From the NCBI GenBank assembly GCA_001936135.1, contig CP012809.1, positions 4,079,501 through 4,143,500 on the forward strand: DNA of 64,000 nucleotides, given 5' to 3'. Source of the stretch: Saccharomycopsis fibuligera x Saccharomycopsis cf. fibuligera (Eukaryota; Ascomycota; Saccharomycetes; Ascoideales; Saccharomycopsidaceae). A program made the translations under genes and the position numbers. Below are positions 29,556-39,856 of this stretch, one piece after another (within the stretch, counting starts at the first letter, position 1; each line of letters opens with the position of its first letter). The notes below the pieces were generated by a model. The model was not told where the DNA came from, searched no databases, and worked only from the letters and a program-made list of their open reading frames with translations.

Positions 29556-30516
29556 TTATTGTTGCTGCTTGCTCTTAGGCTTCTTCTTTTCGTTTTCAAG
29601 CTGTTTTTCTTCCTCAATCTTCTCAACAATCTTTGTGAGCTCCTCATAGGACAATCTTCTGATGCTGTTTGCGGTCATCACTGCAATTTCGATATTCTTA
29701 GCTCCGGTTTGCACTACCTCCAACAAGGACTTAACGGTCAAGTTAATAGTGTCTTCCTCCGTCAAGTCTTCGGTGTAGTTCTTTTCCAAGAACTCGCGCA
29801 CTGTCTTGGAGTTTTTACCTATGGAGTTTGCCTTCCAGCTGCTAAAGACACCACTTGGTTCAGTCTGATATAACTTAGGAACAACGTCATTTGGATCGAA
29901 ACCAGCAATCAATGTAGAAATACCAAATGGTCTAACACCACCAGACTGAGTATACTTCTGTTGGACACCAGCAACATATCTGGTTATGTAATCTATAGTG
30001 ACGGAATCTTCCAAATTTAATTTATGCGATTGGGCCTCGACTCTGGCTTTGTCAATCAAAATTCGGGAATCAGCATTCAACCCAGCAAAGGATAACAATA
30101 CATGGTCATCAATCTTGCAAATCTTGGATGGGGTGGTTCTTGGGTCCTGCAATTTCAAGGTACTTCTTCTTTCGCAGCCTAACACTACTGCATCTTTCCC
30201 TTTCACGCCCACGGAGCAAGTACCTCTTTTGACTGCTTCGGAAGCATATTCAACCTCTATAATTGAATGTTAGTATAACCAAAAATCCAGAACACAATAG
30301 CCTTAAATTTAAACACTTAATTCCAACTTGAAATCATCAATCCAATACGTACGGAAAACATGCCCATCAGGACTAGAAGCATTAATGTTAGTAAGTGGCA
30401 ACACAGAATTTCACAACGGCACAAGCGCCGCCAACCAAGCGGGGCCTTCCACACCTATAACATAACATTCACAGAACATACCTGAAAATAGATAATGCAC
30501 GATCGTAACCACTCAT
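29556..30516 (-). CDS. PRE6: 20S proteasome subunit alpha4 (Pre6), three exons
   Basis: Exon 1 is 30482-30516 ([11 protein letters not shown]), exon 2 only 20 nt at 30353-30372, and exon 3 29556-30256. Joining them through GTATGT and GTACGT donors, TACTAAC branch points and TAG acceptors gives 251 residues (S. cerevisiae Pre6 has 254) beginning [20 protein letters not shown]. This is the proteasome alpha signature around [60 protein letters not shown] and [20 protein letters not shown] identify alpha4. The subunit forms part of the outer heptameric rings. The C-terminus is a Lys/Glu/Gln-rich tail as in the orthologue. GATGGCAAAA at 30659-30668, 143 bp upstream, resembles an Rpn4 site. Confidence 0.96.
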
Positions 30517-31269
30517 ATTTGTAATGCGCAATTGATAATATTTAATTTAGTAATGAACAAACAACTGTCAAGCGTGGCAATCCAGTAGACAGGCAGATAT
30601 CTATCTCATTGACTTGTTATGGGTGATTTCAACACTGTTTTTTTGTTTTTCGCTCCGCGATGGCAAAATGGCTGGAGTGACGGGTAAGGTGCTGATAGCC
30701 CCCCCGTCTTAATGGTATTCAAATACGTAAACACCATGCAGCGGCTCAATATAGATGGAACTATTACACATTTTCTCAAACAGATTTTAAAAAAAGAAAA
30801 AAAAAAAAAAAGGCTGAATAAAGTGTTTTCTATAACGCTATCTTGAGTGTTTTTACCTACGATAAAGCTGGTTCAAATTCATGCATCGCTTGTCTTTGTT
30901 GATTGTTGATTTTTCAAAAGCTATATTCTTGCAATATCAAAAGCAATTAAGCTACACAATGAACGTCAATTTCTTGAGCAGATGCAGTCATCAAAGAAAG
31001 CAGAAAGCGTAACAAAGCAGAGTAAAGCAAAGCAGAAACAAAAAATTAATAAATCATGAAACAAAACTAAAGATTAAATTGTAATAAACTGCAAAGCAAA
31101 ATCCAAAAGGATTGTCAAAGAACAAACATCTGCATATAAGCATAACAAGTAGAAAATATAAAAGAATATTAATTATTTTTGTCAAAAGTAGAAGGCTTTT
31201 TCCCATCGTCTTTGTTCAGTCTTCTGTGCATTTCAAGCTAAACTAAAGAAAAAACGAAAAATACAGTCG
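30517..31269. other. PRE6 promoter and PTK2 downstream region
   Basis: About 750 bp. The left part holds the Rpn4-like GATGGCAAAA (30659-30668) and CGTGGCAAT (30574-30582); an A-run lies at about 30795-30811. The right part is A-rich and purine-rich, as expected for the 3' flank of PTK2 read on the minus strand. No gene. Confidence 0.5.
30659..30668 (+). promoter_or_regulatory. Rpn4 (PACE)-like site upstream of PRE6
   Basis: GATGGCAAAA differs by one base from both the S. cerevisiae PACE (GGTGGCAAAA) and the form described for C. albicans Rpn4 (GAAGGCAAAA). It lies 143 bp from the PRE6 start codon, a usual distance. Confidence 0.55.
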
Positions 31270-34131
31270 TCATAAAACTCGGCTGTAAAGTCTATTTGCT
31301 CCACCAAGAGCCCCGCCCACACCACCTAATGCATTCAGCGTAATGTCCAGCACCTCATTATGATGATGTCTTCTAATTGCTCCCTTGCAGTACTTGTTCT
31401 CTGGCAAGTCCCTCAACGACACATCGGTACCAGCAATTCTTTCTGATCTAGGTAATGCCGGATCCACCTGTGGTGCCTGCATTCTGATCTTTGGTTTTGA
31501 TGGTTGTTGCTGTTGCTGTTGTGCCGTTTGATTAGATCCGCCATTACTGGCAGCGGCTTCATTGTTCTTCAAGGCTGTTGAGGATGTCGAAGCAGATGGT
31601 ATTGGAGATGGGGTTCCTTGCACTGTACCTGCACCGGACTCATCCTCAGTCGCAGCATCATAGTATGTATCATCGGCATTAGTTTCTTCAATCTCCTTCG
31701 CTCTACCGTCACCTTGTATTTTATGTTGCTGCTGTTGTTGTTGTTGCAATTGCTGCTGTAATTGTGGCCGAACATCTTGTTCCACTAGTTGATTTGTTTT
31801 CACTTTGTGCAACTTATCGCTAGAATGACATGAGTCCACTGAACATTCTTCCGCAAGAGGAAACAATTCGGCCCCACCATTAAGCTTCACCGCGCTGGAC
31901 TTGAGACTCGAACTCAGCGAATGTGGTACTTGTGCAGCAATAGATGAAGAATTCACTGGTGGTGGAGTACCGTCTTTTGCTTCTAATCCAGAATCAATCA
32001 TAGATTTCTTGCCCGTAACATTGGCTGCACCTATACCATTTTCAACACCATACTCGTTGAGATACCCATTGCTATTAGTATCCGCGTTCACAGGAGACCC
32101 ATCCTCGGAACTGCTGGCGCTGTTACCATTGCTGCTATTATTACTGCCACTGTTATTTCCAGTAGCATTATCAATAGCACCATTTGCTGCAGCGGCGGCA
32201 ATTTCTAGCATTGATTTCTTTGGCGGCTGTGGAGAAGCTTGTTCTTGAGCTTGTGAAGTTTGAGAATTTTGGGAATTTGAATTAAGCGACGTTTTGCTGC
32301 CCTTCAATTCAATATTGGCAAGTTCTGAAGGTGATGTTTTATCATGAAATAATTCGCTGGTAGTGCAGTGTTGTGACATCATTCTGTCCAATAAACATTC
32401 TTCATCAAGCTCACTGTGACACATTTCCAAATTGAGGAACCATTTGTCCTCAAATAAATCTCTGAGAGTGTATCGAGTCTTTGGGTCTGGATCACATAAT
32501 CTCCAAGCAACTCTACTAGCCCCTGAGTCATGAAAACCTTGACCAAACTTGTATTCCACTCCTGGGCCTTTAATTCTTTCTCTTCTAAAAGTTGGATTTT
32601 TGGAAACAAACTGGCTATAAGCAGTAGTGTACTCTCTGTATAAACTGTCACTGCCCAACGCTTCCATGAAAGGCGTAGCTTGATAAGTCATACAAAACAA
32701 CAACATTCCTAATCCCCAACAATCCATCTTGAAAGGATCATATCTTGGCAAGTTTGGATCATCCTTCAATTTTCTATTCCATGATTTAAAGTACATAACT
32801 TCGGGAGGAGCATATGGCGGAGATCCAACAAATGAGGTTGACAATTTGACATCAGATTCAAAATCACCTGGCACAACATGACCATCAGTGCTAACCCCAA
32901 AATCAGTCAACTTCACCATACCATTTTCAGTTATCAAAACGTTTTCTGGCTTTAAATCTCTGTGCACAATGTCATTATCATGAATAAACTTCACTCCTAA
33001 AGCGATTTGTTTGAAAATACAAAATTTCTCTTCACTTTTAGTAGATTTCCATCCTGATCTTTGAATTAAACTAAACAAATCACCGCCTTTGCAGTATTCT
33101 AAAACAAAGCCCCAGCCTCGTTGTAAATTAGATATTGATGGAACTCTAACCAAAGCAAATGTGCTAACAATATGTGGATATGATGACAATGACTTGGCAA
33201 TAATATATTCCTTGACGCATCGCGTGTAAAAATCTTGTGGGGTTTCATTTTTAAATAAAGTGAATTTTTTCAATGCAAACACCTTTTTATCACTTCTTCT
33301 AATAATGGTCCGCACGGATGAAGATGCACCGTCCCCCAATTTTTTATTTTTACTTGAGTCTGCATCTGGTAGTATGTATTCAGCATACAAGTCAATGTTT
33401 TCTTGTTGAAGTTTTTCTGGAAGATAATCATTTGGAATCTCTATCGGCAACGGTAACAATCCCTGTTTCTCTTCTGAATACTGTGAAGAACTAGTATTCA
33501 TTGTAGTATGATTAGTGGTTCCGTAATGAGAGTAGCCATAATGCGATCCGCTGGAATAATTGGTGATGCTCGACACACCATATGGGTTATACACGATAGA
33601 AGGCTTTTTCCTTATTGGAGCAGCATCGATAGATGGCAATGGTTTAGGAGCTGACTGAGGAGCTGCTGGGGCTGCTGGGGGTTGAGTGGAATGTGTTTGA
33701 GGGCTGCCGTCATGGGTTACTCTTCTTGTCATTTGATTGATTTTGCCAGGAGCATGAGTAATAGGACCGCTGCCTTGATTGTTATTTCTTGAAGAAAGTG
33801 GTATATCAAAGGTACTGTGCAATCGGCGGTCCGAATTACTAAGCGGCTTCAAATTACCAAGCGAGACACTTTCTGAGTGTTTTCTATGTTTTTGGTGTTG
33901 TTCTTTAGGGGAAGATGAAGTAGAGGAGGAGTCTGAGTCGCCAATTTTTGTGTGTTGCAAATCAGACATTGAGGCAGTGCTTCGCGACTGATGTAAATTG
34001 TCTCTGGTATTTTTTTCTGATTTTGAAGAACTGCTTCTTCTGAAAAGATGATGGCGGCCACTATCATTGTCTTTTTCAGGCGAAGCACTGCCTCTATCCT
34101 TTTTGTGATGAAAGATATCTTTGAAAGGCAT
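31270..34131 (-). CDS. PTK2: Ptk2-type Ser/Thr protein kinase
   Basis: A 953-residue protein. Two motifs before the kinase domain match S. cerevisiae Ptk2: VYNPYGVS (180-187) and LLPLPIEIPNDYLPE (225-239). The kinase domain (about 262-565) has a glycine loop LGDGASSSV, catalytic Lys288 (FALKKF), HRDLKPEN (390-397), DFG (410-412) and PPEVMYF. It belongs to the fungal Npr1/Hal5 kinase group; Ptk2 stimulates the plasma-membrane H+-ATPase Pma1 and polyamine uptake. The N-terminus is Ser/His-rich with several RxxS sites. The C-terminal 390 residues are low-complexity with Gln, Ser and Asn runs and a SMLEIA motif also present in Ptk2. The first ATG (34131, MPFKDIFHHK) is used. Confidence 0.88.
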   Translation of the reverse strand: MPFKDIFHHKKDRGSASPEKDNDSGRHHLFRRSSSSKSEKNTRDNLHQSRSTASMSDLQHTKIGDSDSSSTSSSPKEQHQKHRKHSESVSLGNLKPLSNSDRRLHSTFDIPLSSRNNNQGSGPITHAPGKINQMTRRVTHDGSPQTHSTQPPAAPAAPQSAPKPLPSIDAAPIRKKPSIVYNPYGVSSITNYSSGSHYGYSHYGTTNHTTMNTSSSQYSEEKQGLLPLPIEIPNDYLPEKLQQENIDLYAEYILPDADSSKNKKLGDGASSSVRTIIRRSDKKVFALKKFTLFKNETPQDFYTRCVKEYIIAKSLSSYPHIVSTFALVRVPSISNLQRGWGFVLEYCKGGDLFSLIQRSGWKSTKSEEKFCIFKQIALGVKFIHDNDIVHRDLKPENVLITENGMVKLTDFGVSTDGHVVPGDFESDVKLSTSFVGSPPYAPPEVMYFKSWNRKLKDDPNLPRYDPFKMDCWGLGMLLFCMTYQATPFMEALGSDSLYREYTTAYSQFVSKNPTFRRERIKGPGVEYKFGQGFHDSGASRVAWRLCDPDPKTRYTLRDLFEDKWFLNLEMCHSELDEECLLDRMMSQHCTTSELFHDKTSPSELANIELKGSKTSLNSNSQNSQTSQAQEQASPQPPKKSMLEIAAAAANGAIDNATGNNSGSNNSSNGNSASSSEDGSPVNADTNSNGYLNEYGVENGIGAANVTGKKSMIDSGLEAKDGTPPPVNSSSIAAQVPHSLSSSLKSSAVKLNGGAELFPLAEECSVDSCHSSDKLHKVKTNQLVEQDVRPQLQQQLQQQQQQQHKIQGDGRAKEIEETNADDTYYDAATEDESGAGTVQGTPSPIPSASTSSTALKNNEAAASNGGSNQTAQQQQQQPSKPKIRMQAPQVDPALPRSERIAGTDVSLRDLPENKYCKGAIRRHHHNEVLDITLNALGGVGGALGGANRLYSRVL

Positions 34132-35839
34132 AATATCTTATCAGCGCTGTGGTGCTGTCGATGGTGCTGACTGAGGAGAAGAAAATGGAGTTATCAAAAT
34201 GTAGCTGAGGACTAAAATGTAAGACAGGAACAAAGAACGAGAAAAAATAGATATAGCAATTGGGTATAAAAGGAAGCCAGTGTTCTTCCTTAAGTGATTT
34301 GAGGGCGCTTAAAACAAAAAACTTGGCGGTGCTATCTCCTTGGATTGCTGCTATATTTGAGCAGAATGGCTTTCTAACTGAAGCAAGATCAGGATCGTTG
34401 GAAGTAGAAGTGTTTGTTGGCATGGGATGAGGGCTACAAGAAGAAAGGAAAAAAGCGAAAAAAGACTGAAACTATAATACAGGCAGCACTACTTTTTACA
34501 GAGAATCGCGATCACGTGGGAAGAGCTAGCTCGAATTGGCCACTATATATACTACAGAGTATATGTGTGGTGAGAGGCTGCTGGGAATCTTGTCTGGAAA
34601 TTAGTCCGCGGTGGAAGCTTATCACCAGGATAGTATTTTTGCCCTGGTGATGTTATTACCGTTCCTGTATTTGCAAATGTATGGCTGGCATGGCAACTAC
34701 GATGCGATCTTCACCCTAGGACCACACGGTCCCTTTTGATGACATCTACGGAATAGGCACCCGGAGTCTCCTCGAACAACAAGCGTCCGGCACTATAGAG
34801 AGCCATTGAACGGCCATTGGTCCAAGTGGAGCTCGTTACAGTCATCGATTACGGTTCAATATCAATATTCTAGCACAATGTTTGCCATATTTTATCCAAA
34901 AGAAACCAAAAAGGTTTTAGCCGAGAGAGGTTGTGATCAAAAAAAAAAGCAATCAATAAAAAAATACCAAGAAATCTCTCGGGAAAAAAAATAAAAAAAA
35001 AGTGAAACAAGCAGAATACACCGCGTTTGAGTGGTAAGCAGTCTAGCAAGGTAACACGGGGCCAACAATAAAATACAAATTGATGGCCATTGCTGCCCCA
35101 GAAACGTTTTTCAATCTTCAGTTTTGCGCAGGCATAAACACATGGTTCTCTGGGTAGTTATTGATGTTTTGCTTCCTTCAGTTTCATTCAAAAGAGCCGG
35201 ATATACAAAATTCATACATATGCACCAGCGCCTAGCGTAGAAAAAAAAATAGTGGCGGACCTAAAAACCATCGGCTGCTGAACGGCTCGGAGCGGAGTCT
35301 TGGAAGCGTCATAACGCTCACCTAGTCATCCAATTGAATAATTATGTTCATATTCATACACTCAACATTGCTGATCGTGGGGTGCTCTGGTGATGCTCTG
35401 GTGATGCTCTCTTTTACTTTTCTTTCTCCCTGATAATTATGTCTGCAGGATGTCCATGCCATTTGCAACGATCACCAGCATTGCCTCGAAATAGGCTAGC
35501 AACACAGTTGCGCGTTAAGCTTGCGGGACCTCATCTCTAAATACTTATCCCATCTATTTATACCCTGGGAAAGTTTCTCCAAAACCTCGGACTATACGTT
35601 CGTACACTTCTAACTGCTTATCGCCGCGTCATGTTGCATGGTACGGTTCAATTTGGCAGGAAGAAAAAACAACAATTAACTGCTAACAAAAAATGAAAAA
35701 GAAAAATAAGGGAGCGTAGGCGTGTTACGCGTCTTCGGCTAGTCGATGTAATATCATCGTCGTTTTTTGCTAAGCTAGCTGTTGCAAGTTTACAAAAATC
35801 AAAAATAAACTAATTACGCAATCTGAAACAGAATAAGGA
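34132..35839. other. 1.7-kb divergent promoter region, PTK2 / J-protein
   Basis: A gene-free region between divergent start codons. Noted: CACGTG at 34513-34518; TATATATACT at about 34543-34552; tandem TGCTCTGGTGA copies at 35380-35408; and A-rich stretches near 34940-35000. Short frames here lack protein-like features. Confidence 0.5.
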
Positions 35840-36730
35840 ATGTCAGTCCCATTCCCAGATATTGAACCATACAAGGCCCTTGGGGTGTCTGAAGACGCTG
35901 CCCCAGCACAAATCAAAAAAGCGTATCGCAAGCTCTGTTTAAAATATCATCCAGATAAGCTAGTAGGCAAATCAGAGCAAGAGCAAGAAGCATCAAAAGT
36001 TAAATTTCAAGAAATTTCATTTGCATACGCAATCCTCAGTGATGTGAAAAGACGTAAAAGATATGATGATACGGGCTCGGTAGCAGATTTTTGTGCCGGT
36101 GAAGACGGCGATTTTAATTGGAAAGATTTTTTTAACAATATGAAAGAAAATCAGATTACTGAAGAGCTTATAGAGCAAGACAAAAAAATCTACCAGAATA
36201 GTAAGGAGGAACTTGATGATATTGTGGACGCATTCCAATACTACGAAGGGCATTTTTTGAAATTATTTGAATCGATACCACATTTGGAATTCACAAGGGA
36301 TGAAGAAGTACGTATCTTTGACATCATACAAGATCAGATAAGCGAAGGAGCGGTACCAAGCGACTACAAGCACTGGAAGCTATATGTTAAGAACCGAGAC
36401 AAAAATGTGAAAAAGCAATTAAAGCGTGCTGATAAAGAAGCCAAAGAAGCAGAAGAATTGAAACAAAAGTTAAACTTGAAGAATAAAAAACTTGATACTG
36501 AAGGAGATTTAAAGCTGCTTATTCAGAAGAAAAACTCAAATAAATTTGATGACATGATCAGCAACTTAGAAAAGAAATACGGTTCTAGTAAAGTTACAAA
36601 GGGCAAAGCCAGAGGCTTGAAAGGAAGTCGCAAAACGAAAAAGAGAAGCACGCATGAGGAGTTGGATGAAATGGATGACGAAGCATTTGAAGCAGCTCAA
36701 GCAAAGCTTTTAAAGAGAAGCAATACGTGA
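35840..36730 (+). CDS. DNAJC9-like J-domain protein
   Basis: A 296-residue protein with an N-terminal J domain (about residues 8-75) containing HPD at 37-39 (LKYHPDK), followed by an acidic and charged helical region. The arrangement of a J domain, a domain with YYEGHFLKLFESIPHL, and a Lys-rich C-terminus (KGKARGLKGSRKTKKR, about 254-269) resembles the DNAJC9 family, in which the mammalian protein is a J co-chaperone for Hsp70 that also binds histones H3-H4. S. cerevisiae has no clear DNAJC9. The basic tail suggests nuclear location. A Cwc23-type splicing J protein is a less likely alternative, as Cwc23 has a different C-terminus. The start is the only ATG that completes the J domain. Confidence 0.78.
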   Translation: MSVPFPDIEPYKALGVSEDAAPAQIKKAYRKLCLKYHPDKLVGKSEQEQEASKVKFQEISFAYAILSDVKRRKRYDDTGSVADFCAGEDGDFNWKDFFNNMKENQITEELIEQDKKIYQNSKEELDDIVDAFQYYEGHFLKLFESIPHLEFTRDEEVRIFDIIQDQISEGAVPSDYKHWKLYVKNRDKNVKKQLKRADKEAKEAEELKQKLNLKNKKLDTEGDLKLLIQKKNSNKFDDMISNLEKKYGSSKVTKGKARGLKGSRKTKKRSTHEELDEMDDEAFEAAQAKLLKRSNT

Positions 36731-36991
36731 TTGATTGGTCTTTGAATTATGAACTGATTGATGATCAAACCTTTACTACTTCTAGATTTTGTTTGTTGAT
36801 ATTGGATTACTATTTTTCAAGAAATTATTGTGTATTATACTGATTATCATGAAATTATATGACATGCGTACAATAATGTAGCAAAATATTCACTGACAAT
36901 TCAATACATTAATAAATTGAGCTTAATATATGAACTCCCTGGCAACATTAAAAAAATAAAGACGCATCATAATGGAATGATGCAAAAAAAG

Positions 36992-37078
36992 TGCTCTCGG
37001 CGAGAGTCGAACTCGCGATCTTCAGATTTCTCTGGTTCAGTATGAGACTGACGCCTTAACCAACTGGGCCACGAGAAC
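36992..37078 (-). tRNA. elongator tRNA-Met(CAT) with 13-nt intron
   Basis: Minus-strand cloverleaf: acceptor GTTCTCG/CGAGAGC with one G-U pair, discriminator A at 36992, D-arm GCCCAGTTGGTTAAGGC, anticodon arm TCAGT-CTCATAA-TCTGA once the intron is removed, and T-arm GCGAG-TTCGACT-CTCGC. The anticodon arm TCAGTCTCATAATCTGA is the same as in S. cerevisiae elongator tRNA-Met. Mature length is 74 nt. A 13-nt intron (about 37028-37040) follows position 37; the S. cerevisiae gene has no intron. An A-run just below 36990 gives T7 on the minus strand as the terminator. Confidence 0.9.
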
Positions 37079-37150
37079 AGCACTGGTTTGCAACAAAATT
37101 ACATCTAACATAACCCACCGCTGATGATGCAATCTGGTTGACCCGAGACC

Positions 37151-37536
37151 TCGGAGTCGAGAAGTTCAAATTCCAAGGTGAGGAATGTAAGTGGTGCTCT
37201 GAAGATTTATCACGTAAAAAATACAAACAGCAGTCATACGAAGATGCTATCAACAAACAAATGGAGCACTTTTTGGTTAAATGTCCAGTAGCACAAGCTT
37301 TATGGAAAAAGTTACATATAAATAAGGAATTGAGCTGGGACAGCCTCATCCTTCCATCCAGCGATACACGAGAATCAATCCAGGTCGACAACTACTTGAT
37401 ATTTCAAAAGAAATACTCCTGCCTACGGAAAGATAAGGACTTTGATTGGAAAACCATTACAATCTCTAGTCTTGTTTACTACATCACCACGGTAATGAAT
37501 TAGATAACACATCCGTGTTATCTTAGTGAGTGAAAG
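37151..37536 (+). mobile_element. LINE-like 3' fragment, copy B, upstream of tRNA-Met
   Basis: The frame from 37138 to 37503 encodes 121 residues with C-x2-C (CKWC), then EHFLVKCPVAQALWKKL, giving the Cys/His arrangement of the zf-RVT knuckle found after the reverse transcriptase domain of non-LTR retrotransposons. Homology to copy A (5309-5690) begins at 37151 and ends near 37532 without gaps. No reverse transcriptase or endonuclease domain lies nearby, so this is a 3' fragment or a short non-autonomous derivative. The stop codon overlaps a perfect 8-bp hairpin (37503-37522). It starts 72 bp 5' of tRNA-Met and points away from it. There is no poly(A) and no evident target duplication. Confidence 0.6.
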
Positions 37537-39856
37537 CTATAATCAAATGTTTTACTCTAATAATGTTGAAAGGAACTGACAAAAGTTGTTTTTCAAATCT
37601 ACGGATTGGGATCTAGACTTATGATATTTTTGCAGCATTTTCTATCATTTTCTGTCGTGTTCTACGATATCCGAAATACCTATTGCGTTTTTTATTTTAC
37701 TATCACTTTATACTAGAGCATGGGGTGTTTTCAACTAATATCGGTGATTTAAGTTAACATTTCTTAGAAGAAAGAAAACGTTTTTGAGGATACAAGTTTT
37801 ATATGTAACAATGTTACCAATTAAAACTGCAAATCAGCTAACAAATTATTAAATTCATATGAGTATACATAAACCGTAAATCATTACAGATAAAGGCTAA
37901 AACAAATATTTAAAAATATTCAAAATTTAGATAAAGTGCAAAAGTGGCAAGTTGATAAATCAATTTTTTTTATATGAACTGGAGTCTCAGCTTTGAAAGC
38001 TTTTATTATAATTCTTCGTTAATGCAAGCGAGATTCATCTTGATACATTTAGAAAACAAAATGACACTTACCAGAAATTTTTCAAGCTTTCGCTTTATAT
38101 AACATCTCGATAGGTTTTTCAATAATTCAATTATGAAGATAGTCAGTACAATAGACGAGCAGGCACTTTTCATCTATAATAAGCTCGCCGTCCCGCTTAA
38201 ATATACAAACAAATAATGTCACTGTACACGGATCAAGATTCCTGCATGACATGCTGGGATTGAATGTAAACTCTAAAGTTTAGAAAAAAAAAAAAAAACT
38301 TTAACCAAATATAGCTCAAATACGCCAAAATCCAATACAGACTACTATTTAACAGGTATTTTTCGAGAGTAATTCATTTAGCTGTGTATGTCATAAGAAT
38401 TAATTAATGGTCTACAGTATGTGTCACATTGCTGTACCCAAATGATGTGTTGTCTTTTGCCTGTCGGCAATAATTGAAGGCTTGAGAGACTGACATAGGT
38501 TATTGCTGAAGGGCTTGAATAAGCAGCAAGCACTAGATAATGCTCTAATGCTCGATATATTATTGATTTATTCAAGTGAGCTTTCCCCTTAAATATGTTC
38601 ACTAATTTTAGCTTTTCCTTTTATTCAAACATTTATTCAGTCACTTAGATTGTCAATTAGACAATAAATTAATTAGCTTATCCCATTACAGTATGCTGTA
38701 ATAAAAGCTAGTTTTCGATGCTCTTTTCAATCTTTTGATCATGCTGCCCCCACCTTCCGCAAATCTGGCTTAACTAACTAAATATGACTTGACTTTAAAA
38801 AAAAGAAAACAATTAGAGTAATAACACTGTCATTTTGTCAATAAAGATAAGAATGCCGTCGCAATTTTACAATAAGGTTTGGATTGGTTCGATTTGGTAT
38901 GAACACATACATTGATTTTGTACACTATCCTATAATAGGAGGAAAAGGAACGTTGATGTTTAGTTGGAACGATAACGAGACGTGCGTATGGATGCATACC
39001 TGTTTGCCAAAAAACACAAAGATAAGCAGGTTCAAAAAAAAAAAGTAAAAATAGACACTAAGATGGCGCTCGGACTCGTTGCCTTGATGGTAAAAAGAGA
39101 GGTCCTAATTTATACTGACAACCCTTCAGTTTTGCCAATGCCTGGCTGTTCACTCTTTTAGTCAATACGCTCATATTTCTTTCGCACCTACTGGGATTAT
39201 TGTAATGATTTACAGTAACTGATTTACAGCATCAAGAATAGAAGTGAAGTGAAAAGCGTATAATACAGAGTGATACCAAGATAACGGAGAACGAAAAGTA
39301 ATGGTTAGAGCTAAATGAGAAAGTAGGATGTGGAAAAATGAAAGAATATCTGGGAAAATAACTGAAAGAGAGAAAGGGAAAAGAAACAATAATTAAACAA
39401 ATTGTAGAAACATAAATGGTACAGAACAGTAAGAAAAAAAATAAGGCCTATCCATCTGAACTGAGCAAAGAAGAGCAAAGAGGAGCAAACAAAGAAAACA
39501 AAAAAAAACAAAAAACAAAAACAAAAACAAAAAATAAACAAACAGAATGTCTAATAAGTAAAGAAAAAATAAGAAGCATCTCTCCGGGAGTCATTAACAG
39601 CACAAAGACCAAAAAGAGCAACAAAATACTATAAGTAAAAAGCGTAAGTGAAAAACATAAAAAAGTGTCTAAGCAAATAAACGGAAAAGTAAAACATCAA
39701 CTCTAAACTACAAAAAGGATGCTAAAAACACAAAAAGGGTAAATAAAAGTGGAAAGAGTGATTATGATAAAAAATTTGAGGATGTTAATGCCTAAAAAAT
39801 GTAAACTTAGCAGGTCGTTATAAGCATATATAAGCAATGAAATCTCATTCTCATTC
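37537..39856. other. 2.3-kb gene-free region
   Basis: AT-rich sequence between the LINE-like fragment and the 3' end of the next gene. It contains A-runs at about 38284-38298 and a purine-rich, A-dominated stretch from about 39300 to 39850. No frame or RNA gene was recognised. Confidence 0.5.

Noticed and set aside
34800-34875. TGGTCCAAGTGG and GGTTCAATATC spaced like tRNA A and B boxes
   Set aside because: No acceptor stem can be formed; not a tRNA.
36755-36840. TGATGAT ... CTGA spaced like box C/D
   Set aside because: No recognised guide sequence and no terminal stem.
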